A DNA stretch of 35,537 nt from Paracoccus sp. (in: a-proteobacteria) (GTDB lineage: Bacteria > Pseudomonadota > Alphaproteobacteria > Rhodobacterales > Rhodobacteraceae). Each line of letters opens with the position of its first letter. The stretch's first letter is position 1. A model generated the notes under the pieces. It was not told where the DNA came from. It worked only from the letters and a program-made list of their open reading frames with translations, and ran no database searches. Both the position numbers and the translations under genes were made by a program. This document shows positions 1-7,927 of this stretch, one piece after another. The DNA lies in the NCBI GenBank assembly GCA_030538425.1, contig JAUNTZ010000029.1, forward strand, positions 1 through 35,537. Direction: 5' to 3'.

Positions 1-638
1 ATCGACTTGATCGACTTGAAGCCGTATTTCCACGGCACGACCAGCCGGATCGGCGCGCCGTTCTGGTTCGGCATCGGCTGGCCGTAAAGCCCGGTCGCCA
101 GCAGGCTCAGCGGGTGCATCGCCTCATCCAGCCGCAACCCCTCGACATAGGGCCATGGCATCGAGGCGCGGCGCTGTTCCGGCATCTGCTCAGGGTCAAG
201 CAAGGTCTCAAAGGCCACGAACCGTGCCGAGGGCTGGATGCCCGCGCGCTCCAGCACGGGGCCAAGCGGCACGCCAAGCCAAGGGATCACCATCGACCAG
301 CCTTCAACACAGCGCAGCCGGTAGATGCGTTCCTCAACCGCGTTATCCGGCGCAAGATCCGCGACACTATAGCTGCCGGGCCGATCCACCAAACCCTCAA
401 TCACCACCGCCCAGGGCTCGGTTCGCAGGCTATGGGCATTGCGGGCCGGGTCTTCCTTGCCAAAGCCGAACTCATAGAAATTGTTGTAATTTGTGATCTG
501 CTCAAACGTGTTGGGCGTCTCATCCGTCGAAAACGCCCCAAGCGCAGGCTCCGCCGCCATCGCGACTGCCCCCGCCATAAAGCCGCGCCGGTTCAGATAC
601 AGCGCACGCGAAGTCACATCCGACCAGCCAAGCCTCAT
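1..638 (-). CDS. msrP: MsrP, periplasmic protein-methionine-sulfoxide reductase catalytic subunit (partial)
   Basis: Molybdopterin enzyme of the sulfite-oxidase fold that reduces methionine sulfoxide in periplasmic proteins, using electrons from the quinol pool through membrane protein MsrQ. Only the first 212 codons are present; the 3' end lies beyond the left edge. The N-terminus carries a Tat signal ([10 protein letters not shown], residues 15–24). Cys110 in YRLRCVEGW is the expected Mo ligand. The last visible residues, [16 protein letters not shown], are the MsrP/YedY signature. The ATG at 638 is chosen because a second ATG just upstream, at 643, meets a stop after two codons. An msrQ gene would be expected outside the window, but this cannot be seen. 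It is divergent from the DUF302 gene, with 88 bp between them. Confidence 0.93.
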   Translation of the reverse strand, partial: MRLGWSDVTSRALYLNRRGFMAGAVAMAAEPALGAFSTDETPNTFEQITNYNNFYEFGFGKEDPARNAHSLRTEPWAVVIEGLVDRPGSYSVADLAPDNAVEERIYRLRCVEGWSMVIPWLGVPLGPVLERAGIQPSARFVAFETLLDPEQMPEQRRASMPWPYVEGLRLDEAMHPLSLLATGLYGQPMPNQNGAPIRLVVPWKYGFKSIKS

Positions 639-726
639 TCCATCGCCTTTCCTGAATATATCCTTGCCCCAAAGGCCCCCGCGCCCCATCATGGGCAAAA
701 CCACCACGGCGATAAAGGAGAATACC

Positions 727-1167
727 ATGCGCAAGGCAGCCACGACCCTGTTTTCCGCCGCTCTGGCGATCACGATCCCGTTCGCGGCCCATTCCGCCAG
801 CTATGAGACGCAGGACAGCTATGACGACGCGGTGTTTTCCGTGCGTGAGGCGATCATCGGCAAGGGTCTGGTGATCGACGATGAGGCGCATATCGGCGAC
901 ATGCTGGCCCGCACCCGCGCCGATGTCGGCAGCGAGGTTGAGCTGTTCACCGGCGCCAAGGCGTTCGGGTTCTGCTCGGCCACGGTCTCGCGGCAGGTGA
1001 TCGAGGCGGATATCACCAATGTGCAGTTCTGCCCCTATCACATCTATGTCTACGAAGCCGCCGCCGCGCCGGGAACGGTCCATGTGGGCTTCCCCGACTA
1101 TCCGGGCGAGACCATGGCCCCGGTGCGCGAGCTCTTGGATGAGATCGTCCGTGAGGCGCTCCGCTAG
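727..1167 (+). CDS. Exported DUF302-family protein
   Basis: A 146-residue protein starting at ATG 727, with AAGGAG at 715–720 directly upstream. A longer in-frame reading from 493 is rejected because it lacks a ribosome binding site and overlaps msrP. Residues 1–23 form a cleavable signal peptide (hydrophobic core then AHSA). The remaining ~120 residues resemble the DUF302 fold: an alternating helix/strand pattern with GVVI-like [16 protein letters not shown] and a central '[15 protein letters not shown]' strand. Two cysteines (83 and 102) could form a disulfide in the periplasm. Function is unknown; DUF302 proteins are small soluble domains of uncertain role. Divergent arrangement with msrP hints at an envelope or redox role, which is inference only. 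Confidence 0.75.
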   Translation: MRKAATTLFSAALAITIPFAAHSASYETQDSYDDAVFSVREAIIGKGLVIDDEAHIGDMLARTRADVGSEVELFTGAKAFGFCSATVSRQVIEADITNVQFCPYHIYVYEAAAAPGTVHVGFPDYPGETMAPVRELLDEIVREALR

Positions 1168-1172
1168 AAACC

Positions 1173-1517
1173 ATGACGCATCCTATCGAATACCAACGCC
1201 TCTTGGTCGATCAACTGTATCAGGCTGTGATTGCAAGCGCACCCGAGGGATTTACAAGTGCCGCGTGCAGGTTTGAGTATGATCACGGCTACGATGATGG
1301 AAGCTCTCGCGTCGGAAGCCAGTTGACGTTTTTTGTTGGGGCCGAGCGGAGATATGCCTTATTGGGAGATGATCAGGCGTTCGATGTGGTGTGCCAGCTT
1401 CATGCGGCAATGAAAGCGCATACTGGCGGGGACTGGGATGCGTTTACGCTGCTTATTAACGATGATGGCAGCGTCACGACAAAATTCGAGTATCCTGATC
1501 AGAAGCCTCTTGCCTGA
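1173..1517 (+). CDS. Small hypothetical protein, possibly an immunity protein of the YezG/DUF600 kind
   Basis: A 114-residue cytoplasmic protein starting five bases after the DUF302 stop; the start has only a weak Shine-Dalgarno. The C-terminal half, ending in FTLLINDDGSVTTKFEYPD, resembles the terminal strand pattern of YezG-like (DUF600) immunity proteins, which neutralise polymorphic nuclease toxins. The match is from memory of the family pattern and is weak. The DNA is visibly richer in A+T than its neighbours and uses non-preferred codons (for example tta, att, aat, aca), which suggests transfer. No toxin gene is present in the window, so if it is an immunity gene it is an orphan here. 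It could equally be an unrelated small protein. Confidence 0.55.
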   Translation: MTHPIEYQRLLVDQLYQAVIASAPEGFTSAACRFEYDHGYDDGSSRVGSQLTFFVGAERRYALLGDDQAFDVVCQLHAAMKAHTGGDWDAFTLLINDDGSVTTKFEYPDQKPLA

Positions 1518-1592
1518 CCGCTCTGCCGCAGGTTGTCTCGCAAATGCAAGAATAGTCAGTGTTTTTTCCTGTGGGCCCGCCGTGATGCTTGA

Positions 1593-2048
1593 CTAAAGCG
1601 CGCAGAATACGTCGTGCAGGATGCCCGCCAGCCGGCCGGCATCGCGCGGCGTGAAGGCGCAGGGAAGGTCGCTGTCGATGTCAAAAACGCCGATCAGCCG
1701 CCCGCCCGCGCCGAAGACCGGCAGGACCAGCTCGGACCGGGTCGAACTCGCGCAGGCGATATGGCCCGGAAAGGCGTCCACATCGGGGACAAGCTGAACC
1801 TGCCCGGTTCGTGCCGCCGCGCCGCACACCCCGCGTGAGAACGGGATCACCAGACAGCCATGCCCACCCTGATAGGGCCCGATCTTCAGCAATTCGGGCG
1901 CAACCACGCGATAAAAGCCGGTCCAGTCGAAGCGGTCATCAGCGTGATGGACCTCACAGGCGACCGTCGCCATCAGCGCGATCTCGTCATCCTCACCCTT
2001 GGTTATCGCGGCGATTCGGGCGCTCAGCGCGTCATAATCAAGGCTCAT
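1593..2048 (-). CDS. msrC: Free methionine-(R)-sulfoxide reductase, GAF-domain
   Basis: A 151-residue single GAF domain that reduces free (not protein-bound) L-methionine-(R)-sulfoxide, using thioredoxin. The three cysteines of the fRMsr family are present: Cys65 (GHGCLVIPF), Cys75 (RGVCGAAA) and Cys99 (HIACASSTRSE). The DWTGFYRV motif near residue 41 is also typical. Length equals the family norm. Its ATG overlaps the stop of the upstream Lrp-type regulator gene by four bases (2045–2048), so the two genes are probably translated together. With msrP nearby, the left end of the window holds two different methionine sulfoxide repair enzymes. Confidence 0.9.
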   Translation of the reverse strand: MSLDYDALSARIAAITKGEDDEIALMATVACEVHHADDRFDWTGFYRVVAPELLKIGPYQGGHGCLVIPFSRGVCGAAARTGQVQLVPDVDAFPGHIACASSTRSELVLPVFGAGGRLIGVFDIDSDLPCAFTPRDAGRLAGILHDVFCAL

Positions 2049-2524
2049 ACCGGCAGAATCGTGGTCGATTTCAACTCCTCCATCGAGAGAAGCGCGGTGA
2101 CGTTGAAGATCTTCACCTCGGCGATCAGCGCCTGATAGAACTCATCATAGGCGCGGGCGTCGCGGACGCGCAGCTTGACGATATAGTCGATCTCACCGGC
2201 CAGCCGGTGCGCCTCCAGCACCTCGGGGCGGGCCTGCAAGGCGGCCAGAAACTTCTGCTGCCAGCCCGCCTCATGTTCCGAGGTGCGGATCAGCACGAAG
2301 AAACAGGTGCCAAGATCAATCGCATCGGGGTCCAGAACGACCGTCTGGCGCCGGATCACGCCCATCTCACGCAGCTTGCGGATGCGGTTCCAGACCGGCG
2401 TTTTCGACGAGCCGACCTTGCGCGCGATATCGTCCAGCGACTGCCCGGCATCGTGCTGCAACTGGGCAAGGATTTTCCGGTCCAGCCCATCGAGACGGGC
2501 TTTTTTCTCATTCGCGTCACTCAT
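2045..2524 (-). CDS. Lrp/AsnC-family transcriptional regulator
   Basis: A 159-residue regulator. An N-terminal winged helix-turn-helix (LDGLDRKILAQLQHDAGQS... then GSSKTPVWNRIRKL, residues 11–51) is followed by an Lrp-type RAM/ligand-sensing domain (residues ~70–155). The start is taken as ATG 2524, with AGAAGG nine bases upstream, rather than a GTG two codons earlier. It is transcribed divergently from the DUF2849–cysI–cysH operon, and this placement is usual in Rhodobacteraceae. The likely role is control of sulfate assimilation in response to a sulfur metabolite or amino acid, and autoregulation. The ligand is not known from the sequence. Confidence 0.92.
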   Translation of the reverse strand: MSDANEKKARLDGLDRKILAQLQHDAGQSLDDIARKVGSSKTPVWNRIRKLREMGVIRRQTVVLDPDAIDLGTCFFVLIRTSEHEAGWQQKFLAALQARPEVLEAHRLAGEIDYIVKLRVRDARAYDEFYQALIAEVKIFNVTALLSMEELKSTTILPV

Positions 2525-2544
2525 TGGCACATACCTTCTGTCAC

Positions 2545-2618
2545 GGGAAAAAACAAAGAACCATGTCCCTATCTAACGCAGGTATCTGGCAAAGAACAGG
2601 GAAAATGTCCCATATATG
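2545..2618. promoter_or_regulatory. Intergenic region with repeated boxes between the Lrp-type regulator and the cys operon
   Basis: The 120 bp between the divergent genes contains two related blocks. CAAAGAAC occurs at 2554–2561 and again at 2590–2597, and each is followed by ATGTCCC (2563–2569 and 2605–2611). The second block also forms a small inverted repeat, GGGAAAATGTCCC (2599–2611). A GGGA at 2545–2548 pairs similarly with the first TCCC. The blocks are 36–42 bp apart, a spacing that suits an oligomeric Lrp-type protein. An operator function is inferred. No convincing -35/-10 pair was picked out. Confidence 0.45.
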
Positions 2619-2644
2619 CCCAAAGCATTTTGGAGATTCGGGCC

Positions 2645-2947
2645 ATGGCCAAAGCCTTTCAGCACGCCGTCATCTCGGCCAATGACCTGTTTGACGGTCG
2701 AGTGATCTATCTGGACGCGGCGGGCCAGTGGGTGGACCGTCTGGCCGAGGCCGAGCTGATAAAGGACGAGGCCCGCGCCGAGCAGCGCCTTGCGCTTGCG
2801 CTTGCCCAATCCGAACGCGCGGTCGGCCCCTATCTGGCCCCCGCCCGCGCGGGCGAAAACGGCCCCGAGCCTGCCCATTTCCGCGAGGCGTTCCGAGCGA
2901 CCGGCCCGTCCAACTATTTCCACGGCAAACAAACCGAGGCCGTCTGA
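2645..2947 (+). CDS. DUF2849 protein, first gene of the sulfite-reduction operon
   Basis: A 100-residue protein of the DUF2849 family, which is found almost always immediately upstream of nitrite/sulfite reductase in alphaproteobacteria. Recognisable features are KAFQHAVISANDLFDGRVIYLD at the N-terminus (residues 3 onward), an alanine-rich middle, and a PSNYFHGKQTEAV tail. The start is ATG 2645, about eight bases after TTTGGAG. Its stop overlaps the start of cysI (TGATG), so it is translationally coupled. The biochemical role is unknown; its fixed position suggests an accessory function in sulfite reduction or in its regulation. Confidence 0.88.
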   Translation: MAKAFQHAVISANDLFDGRVIYLDAAGQWVDRLAEAELIKDEARAEQRLALALAQSERAVGPYLAPARAGENGPEPAHFREAFRATGPSNYFHGKQTEAV

Positions 2948-4611
2948 TGTATCACTATAACGATTTCGACCGCGCCTTCGTGCAGGACCGGGTTTCGACC
3001 TTTCGGGGTCAGGTCGCCCGCCGCCTTGACGGCTCACTGACCGAGGATGAGTTCCGCCCGCTGCGGCTGATGAACGGCGTTTATCTGCAACTCCATGCCT
3101 ATATGCTGCGTGTGGCGATCCCTTACGGGACGCTCGATCCCGCCAAGATGCGCCGACTGGCCTATATCGCGGAACGGTGGGACAAGGGTTATGGCCATTT
3201 CACCACCCGCCAGAACATTCAGTATAATTGGCCGCGTCTGGTCGATATTCCGGACGCGCTACAAGCCCTGGCCGATGTGGGGATGCACGCGATCCAGACC
3301 TCGGGGAACACCATCCGCAACGTGACCGCCGACCAGTTCGCGGGCGCCGCCGCCGATGAAATCGCCGACCCGCGCCCCTATGCCGAACTGATCCGCCAAT
3401 GGTCCACCGACCACCCCGAATTCCAGTTCCTGCCGCGCAAGTTCAAGATTGCCATCACCGGCAGCCCGAATGACCGCGCTGTGGTCAAGTCGCATGATAT
3501 CGGCTTGCGGATGATCGAACAGGACGGCCTGGCCGGGTTCGAGGTCATCATCGGCGGCGGTCTGGGCCGCACGCCCCTTGTCGGTCAGGTGCTGCGCCCC
3601 TTCCTGCCCGCGCCCGATCTCTTGCCTTACCTTGAGGCGATTCTGATGGCCTATAACGCCGTGGGTCGCCGCGATAACAAGTATAAGGCGCGGCTGAAAA
3701 TCGGCGTGCTTGAACTGGGCATCGACTATTGGCGCGAACAGGTCGAGGCGCAGTTTGCCACGCTGCGCCCGCAATTCGACGGCTCGGATCAACTGGTTCT
3801 GGCCGAGATTGCCGCGCAATTCGCCGCCCCCGAACTGGAGCAGGGCCGCGGGCTGGACGCCTATGAGGCCGCCCGCGCCGCCGATCCGCTGTTCCGGTCG
3901 TGGTCCGATACCAACCTTGCCGCGCATAAAGAGCCCGATCATGCGATCGTCACCATCTCGCTCAAGGCGCATGGGGCGACGCCGGGCGATGCAAGTGCGG
4001 AACAGATGCGCGTGATTGCGGATCTGGCAGAACAATATGGCCATGGCGACATCCGCATCAGCCATGAACAGAACATCGTTCTGCCCCATATTCACCGCGC
4101 CGATCTGCCCGCGATCTATGCGACCTTGCGCGAACACGGGCTGGCCACCGCGAATATCGGGCTAATCTCGGACATCATCGCATGCCCCGGCATGGATTAC
4201 TGCGCGCTTGCCACGGCGCGCTCGATCCCCGTCGCGCAGCAAATCGCGACCCGCTTTGCCGAGCTGGATCTGGAACATGAGATCGGCGCGATGAAGATCA
4301 AGATCTCGGGCTGCATCAATGCCTGCGGGCATCACCATGTCGGCCATATCGGGATTCTGGGTCTGGACCGTGCAGGCGTGGAAAACTACCAGATCACGCT
4401 TGGCGGCGACGGGACCGAAACCATGACCGTGGGCGAACGCGCAGGCCCCGGCTTTGCCTATGATGAGATCGTTCCGGCCATTGAACGCCTGATCGGTGCC
4501 TATCTGGAACAGCGCGAATCGGCGGATGAGGATTTCCTGACCGCCTATCGCCGCCTTGGCCCGCAAGTGTTCAAGGATGCGCTTTACCCCAAAGAGGCCG
4601 CCCATGGCTGA
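2947..4611 (+). CDS. cysI: Nitrite/sulfite reductase hemoprotein (assimilatory sulfite reductase)
   Basis: A 554-residue siroheme/[4Fe-4S] enzyme that reduces sulfite to sulfide with six electrons. The two ferrite-like half-repeats are both visible. Cluster and siroheme ligands are Cys413 and Cys419 (CPGMDYC) and Cys456 and Cys460 (CINAC), followed by GHHHVGH. The FTTRQNIQYNW motif at 85–95 and RISHEQNIVLP at 370–380 are the substrate-site arginine regions. The start at 2947 overlaps the DUF2849 stop. A longer in-frame reading from 2728 lies inside that gene and is rejected. No CysJ flavoprotein gene is present nearby, so the electron donor is probably ferredoxin. The last eight bases overlap cysH. 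Confidence 0.95.
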   Translation: MYHYNDFDRAFVQDRVSTFRGQVARRLDGSLTEDEFRPLRLMNGVYLQLHAYMLRVAIPYGTLDPAKMRRLAYIAERWDKGYGHFTTRQNIQYNWPRLVDIPDALQALADVGMHAIQTSGNTIRNVTADQFAGAAADEIADPRPYAELIRQWSTDHPEFQFLPRKFKIAITGSPNDRAVVKSHDIGLRMIEQDGLAGFEVIIGGGLGRTPLVGQVLRPFLPAPDLLPYLEAILMAYNAVGRRDNKYKARLKIGVLELGIDYWREQVEAQFATLRPQFDGSDQLVLAEIAAQFAAPELEQGRGLDAYEAARAADPLFRSWSDTNLAAHKEPDHAIVTISLKAHGATPGDASAEQMRVIADLAEQYGHGDIRISHEQNIVLPHIHRADLPAIYATLREHGLATANIGLISDIIACPGMDYCALATARSIPVAQQIATRFAELDLEHEIGAMKIKISGCINACGHHHVGHIGILGLDRAGVENYQITLGGDGTETMTVGERAGPGFAYDEIVPAIERLIGAYLEQRESADEDFLTAYRRLGPQVFKDALYPKEAAHG

Positions 4612-5821
4612 TGCTGCCCAAATCCTGCCCTTTCCATCGACGCGCGCGCAGCGGATCGAGGCGCTTAACGCCCGCTATCGCAACCGCGCGGCGATGCAGG
4701 TGCTGCGCGATGCGCTGACCGATCCCGATCTGGGGCGGGTCGCGCTTGTGTCGTCATTCGGGGCGGAATCGGTCGTGCTGCTGCATATGATCTCGGTGAT
4801 CGACCGCGACACGCCGGTTTTGTTCATCGACACGCAGATGCTGTTCCCCGAAACGCTTGCCTATCAGTCCGAGGTCGCGGCGAAACTGGGCCTGACCGAT
4901 CTGCGCATCATCCGCGCCGCCCCCGATGCGGTCGCCGCCCATGATCCCGAAGGCACGCTGAACCAGACCAACCCCGACCTCTGCTGCCATATCCGCAAGA
5001 CGGTGCCGCTTGAACGCGCGCTGTCAGGCTTTGACGCATGGATCACCGGGCGCAAGCGGTTTCAGGGCGGCGCGCGGCAGGCGCTTGAGTTCTTCGAGGC
5101 CGAGGAGGACAGCCCGCGCATCAAGGTCAACCCGCTTGCGCATTGGACCCCCGACGACGTGAAGGACTATATGGACAACAACAACCTGCCCCGCCACCCG
5201 CTTGTCGCCAAGGGCTATAAATCCATCGGCTGCGCGCCTTGCACCTCGCCCGTGGCCGAGGGCGAAGACCCGCGCGCGGGCCGGTGGCGCGGTCAGGACA
5301 AGGACGAATGCGGCATCCATTTCATCGGCGGCAAGCTGGTGCGCGGCCCGCTGCCGCCCGAGCTGGCCGAGGGGGCAGATGCGGCGCAAGATAGTGGGCA
5401 GACCGAGATGAGTGATAACGCCGCAAGTTTCGTGCCGCTCGATGGCCAGCCGGTAATCGTCACGGATCAAGGCTTCGCGCCCGAGGATTACTCGGGTGAG
5501 ATCCTCGACCTCGCCCCCGACGCCGATCTGGCGGACATTCTCGCCGAGCTGCCCAAGGCGGGTCTAATCCGCGTGGCCTTCCCGGGCTTTGCCGACGGGC
5601 GCGGCTTTACCATCGCGCGGCGGCTGCGGCTTGCGGGCTATACCGGGCGGCTGCGCGCGGCGGGCCATGTGATCGCGGATCAATACGCGATGACGCGGAG
5701 GTCTGGCTTTGATGAGGTGGAAATCAGCGCCGATCTGGCCCGCCGCCAACCATGGGAGCAATGGCAGGCGCGCGCCGATTGGCAGGGCGGCTATCTGCCC
5801 CGTCTGGGCTGGCGGGCCTGA
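4604..5821 (+). CDS. cysH: Fused APS/PAPS reductase (CysH) and DUF934 protein
   Basis: A 405-residue protein. Residues ~1–245 are an adenylyl-sulfate reductase: SSFGAESVVLLH (50–61), CCHIRKTVPL with Cys127/128, CAPC with Cys210/213, and catalytic ECGIH (Cys236). The four-cysteine [4Fe-4S] set points to APS as substrate, producing sulfite for CysI. From about residue 275 onward comes a complete DUF934 domain (ending WQARADWQGGYLPRLGW), which related bacteria usually encode as a separate following gene. Met269 (base 5408) marks the old gene boundary and could still act as an internal start, but no good ribosome binding site precedes it. The gene starts inside the end of cysI (8-base overlap). 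Confidence 0.92.
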   Translation: MADAAQILPFPSTRAQRIEALNARYRNRAAMQVLRDALTDPDLGRVALVSSFGAESVVLLHMISVIDRDTPVLFIDTQMLFPETLAYQSEVAAKLGLTDLRIIRAAPDAVAAHDPEGTLNQTNPDLCCHIRKTVPLERALSGFDAWITGRKRFQGGARQALEFFEAEEDSPRIKVNPLAHWTPDDVKDYMDNNNLPRHPLVAKGYKSIGCAPCTSPVAEGEDPRAGRWRGQDKDECGIHFIGGKLVRGPLPPELAEGADAAQDSGQTEMSDNAASFVPLDGQPVIVTDQGFAPEDYSGEILDLAPDADLADILAELPKAGLIRVAFPGFADGRGFTIARRLRLAGYTGRLRAAGHVIADQYAMTRRSGFDEVEISADLARRQPWEQWQARADWQGGYLPRLGWRA

Positions 5822-6229
5822 CAGCGGGGCGCGCGTGGGCGGCCCCGGCTTCCCTGACGCGCCTTCATTGGGTCACGTGTCAGTTGAAGCGGCACGACCC
5901 GCTCACCGCCCACGCATTACGGGCTTCATCGAGACACACGGGCGGGAAACCGTGCGCCGCTATAACGCCCGCGCGCAAAGCCAACGCCTGCGCCACCATC
6001 AAAACCCCGCGCACCCCACTTTGAAACCACGCGCATATGCCGCGCAACCCGCCGGCATCCGGCACCGCGCGCGGCGACATTAGCCCCCTTGGAGCCGCCC
6101 CCGCGCTTCGCGTCTGAACCGGGCACCGCCATCAAGCCCGCACCCCACCGCGCGGCTGACCACAGGTCACACTTGCACCGCGCCGCGGCCCGCGCGAACA
6201 TCGGGCGAAACAAGCCAAAGGTTCCGCCC
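5822..6229. other. 408-bp non-coding gap between cysH and the nitronate monooxygenase gene
   Basis: No supported gene, hairpin terminator or RNA was found. The plus strand is conspicuously rich in C and A and poor in G and T, unlike the flanking genes. Open frames here have no ribosome binding sites or family resemblance. The ferredoxin-NADP reductase gene found near this operon in some relatives is not present. The last ~40 bases presumably carry the promoter of the next gene, but no clear -35/-10 pair is visible. Confidence 0.5.
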
Positions 6230-7213
6230 ATGTCCACGCCCGCCCTTCTGCAAAACCTGCGCATCCCGGTCATCGGCTCGCCGATGTTCATCGTCTCGGG
6301 GCCGGAACTGGTCATCGCGCAATGCAAGGCGGGGATTGTCGGCAGTTTTCCCGCGCTCAACGCCCGCGAGAAAGAGGGCGAGCCATGTCAGCTCGACCTC
6401 TGGCTGACCCGCATTTCCGAGGAACTGGACCGCCACAATCAGGCGAATCCCGACCGCCCCGCCGCCCCCTTCGCGGTCAACCAGATCGTCCACCGCTCAA
6501 ACACCCGGCTGGAACGCGACATCGAGATCTGCGTGCGCCACAAGGTGCCTTTGTGGATCACCTCGCTTGGCGCGCGCCCCGAGGTGAATGAGGCCGCCCA
6601 TTCCTGCGGCGGCATTGTCCTGCATGACATCATCAATAACAGCTTCGCCCGCAAGGCGATTGAGAAGGGCGCGGACGGGCTGATCGCCGTGGCAGCGGGC
6701 GCGGGCGGTCATGCCGGGATGCAGTCGCCCTTTGCGCTGCTGCAAGAGATCCGCGAATGGTTCGACGGCCCGCTTGCCCTGTCGGGCGCGATTGCCACTG
6801 GCCGCGCGGTTCTGGCGGCGCAGACGGCGGGCGCGGATTTCGCCTATATTGGCAGCCCGTTCATCGCCACGGATGAGGCCAACGCGGTGCCGGACTACAA
6901 GCAGATGATCGCCGAGAGCAGCGCCGAGGATATCGTCTATTCCTCGCTGTTCACCGGGGTTCACGGGAATTACCTGAAGCCCTCGATCCGAGCGGCGGGG
7001 ATGGACCCGGACGCACTGGCCCATGCCGACCCGTCGAGCATGGATTTCGGCGGCAAGGACAAGCCGAAAAGCTGGTCGCAGATCTGGGGCGCAGGTCAGG
7101 GCATCGGCGCGATCAAGCAGGTTGAGCCGGTGGCCGATCTGGTGGACCGCCTTGCGCATGGCTATGACAAGGCCCGCGAGGATCTGGCGCAGCTCGCCCC
7201 GGCGCGGTGGTGA
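6230..7213 (+). CDS. Nitronate monooxygenase (2-nitropropane dioxygenase family)
   Basis: A 327-residue FMN-dependent TIM-barrel enzyme that oxidises alkyl nitronates such as propionate-3-nitronate to the aldehyde or keto acid plus nitrite. N-terminal RIPVIGSPMFIVSGPELV, GAGGHAGMQSPFALL with the likely catalytic His161, and phosphate-binding GSPFIATDEA are all present. Length matches bacterial class members. The start is ATG 6230 (MSTPALLQNL), which aligns with the family N-terminus. A longer frame from 6089 is rejected for lack of homology. The gene stands alone, separated by 408 bp from cysH and followed by the cobA-relic region. Some members of this superfamily act on other substrates, so the exact substrate is unproven. 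Confidence 0.88.
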   Translation: MSTPALLQNLRIPVIGSPMFIVSGPELVIAQCKAGIVGSFPALNAREKEGEPCQLDLWLTRISEELDRHNQANPDRPAAPFAVNQIVHRSNTRLERDIEICVRHKVPLWITSLGARPEVNEAAHSCGGIVLHDIINNSFARKAIEKGADGLIAVAAGAGGHAGMQSPFALLQEIREWFDGPLALSGAIATGRAVLAAQTAGADFAYIGSPFIATDEANAVPDYKQMIAESSAEDIVYSSLFTGVHGNYLKPSIRAAGMDPDALAHADPSSMDFGGKDKPKSWSQIWGAGQGIGAIKQVEPVADLVDRLAHGYDKAREDLAQLAPARW

Positions 7214-7244
7214 GGCGGCTAGTTCTGGGCGGGCGCAAACCGGC

Positions 7245-7410
7245 GCGAGTTGCGGCCCTTTGACCAACTCCGCGACAGCGGCGCTCAGGTTGCTTTATTG
7301 CGGGGGGCAACGATCTCGCCCGAGGCTGTGTAAACACCTGTAGCAAGCCGTCTTAGTCTAGCAAGGCGGTAAGTGTCTCGACCATCCAGACCGGGCAAGC
7401 ACCCAATCGC
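7245..7410 (-). repeat. Degenerate tandem repeat unit 1, probable old relic of the cobA 3' end
   Basis: First and most distant of three diverged units (~166 bp). It shares with unit 2 the strings GGCGGCGCTCA–AGCTGCTTT/GGTTGCTTT and GGGGCAACGATCTCGCC. On the minus strand it reads ASGEIVAP, as unit 2 does, before hitting stops. Its link to cobA comes through units 2 and 3; direct similarity to cobA is weak. Not expected to be coding. Confidence 0.6.
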
Positions 7411-7558
7411 GCGCGTCGCGGCCCGTTGAACAGTTAAGCGATGGCGGCGCTCAAGCTGCTTTGTTCGGCCGGGGCAACGATCTCGCCTGATGCGGCGCCA
7501 CCATCTGCGAAGGCCAGCCTTAGCCTAGCAAGACGGTAAACGGCTCGCCCAGCCAATC
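7411..7558 (-). repeat. Degenerate tandem repeat unit 2, probable old relic of the cobA 3' end
   Basis: About 148 bp, aligned to unit 1 from GCGCGTCGCGGCCC onward. The minus strand reads ASGEIVAPAEQSSLSAAIA then stop. This can be lined up with CobA residues 198–214, which include AEAVGHAEQKFIRGTVA. The conserved block GGGGCAACGATCTCGCC is shared exactly with unit 1. A decayed, non-coding copy is the simplest reading. Confidence 0.6.
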
Positions 7559-7688
7559 GCCCGTGTCACAGCCCATTAACCAGTTCCGCGACAGCGGCGC
7601 TTAGGTTGATTTGTTCGGCAGGGGGTGATCTCGCCCGATACGGTGCCAAAACCCGCAAAGGCCCGCCTTAGCCCGGCGCCTGCTCACC
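7559..7688 (-). repeat. Degenerate tandem repeat unit 3, relic of the cobA 3' end
   Basis: About 130 bp, continuing directly into the better preserved cobA relic. The minus strand reads PAEQINLSAAVAELVNGL then stop (7566), which aligns with HAEQKFIRGTVAELAARL at CobA residues 203–220. At DNA level CCAGTTCCGCGAC and TGTTCGGCA occur in both this unit and cobA with the same 19-base spacing between them. This unit is the key evidence that the three repeats descend from cobA. Confidence 0.65.
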
Positions 7689-7927
7689 TCATTCCGGCGA
7701 TAGTGCGCCATAGATAATCAAAGCGGGTTGCAGGCTCGGGCCGGATGCGCGCAGCCTCTCGGCCAGTTCCGCAGCCGTGCCTCGGATAAACTGTTGTTCG
7801 GCATGGCCAACCGCCTCCGCAATCATAGAGGGGGCAGGCAATGGTCGATCAGCATCTGCGCCAGTTCGGGAAAGCCGTGTTGGCCCATGAACACCTCGGC
7901 CTCGGCGCGCGCAAGCGCAAATGTCAC
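7689..7927 (-). pseudogene. Truncated, frameshifted duplicate of the cobA 3' end
   Basis: The minus strand encodes a segment closely matching the last third of CobA. GHAEQQFIRGTAAELAERL and PALIIYGALSPE are followed by a stop nine residues earlier than in the intact gene (CobA ends ALSPEWAAPEGS). Upstream, VFMGQHGFPELAQMLIDHCL matches CobA VFMGQRSFPELAQGLIAHGL, but in a different frame. About ten bases are missing at the PPDTPAM position, which breaks the frame. Homology begins near CobA residue 158, so no start, no SAM-binding half and no intact domain remain. Identity is high enough that this copy must be younger than repeat units 1–3. Confidence 0.85.

Noticed and set aside
5880-6360. Short minus-strand frames in the cysH–nitronate monooxygenase gap
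   Set aside because: Arginine-rich translations without binding sites or family pattern.
7214-7688. Possible CRISPR array or mobile-element ends in the repeated region downstream of cobA
   Set aside because: Only three diverged ~150-bp units with no short identical repeats, no inverted ends and no transposase; the cobA-tail homology explains them better.
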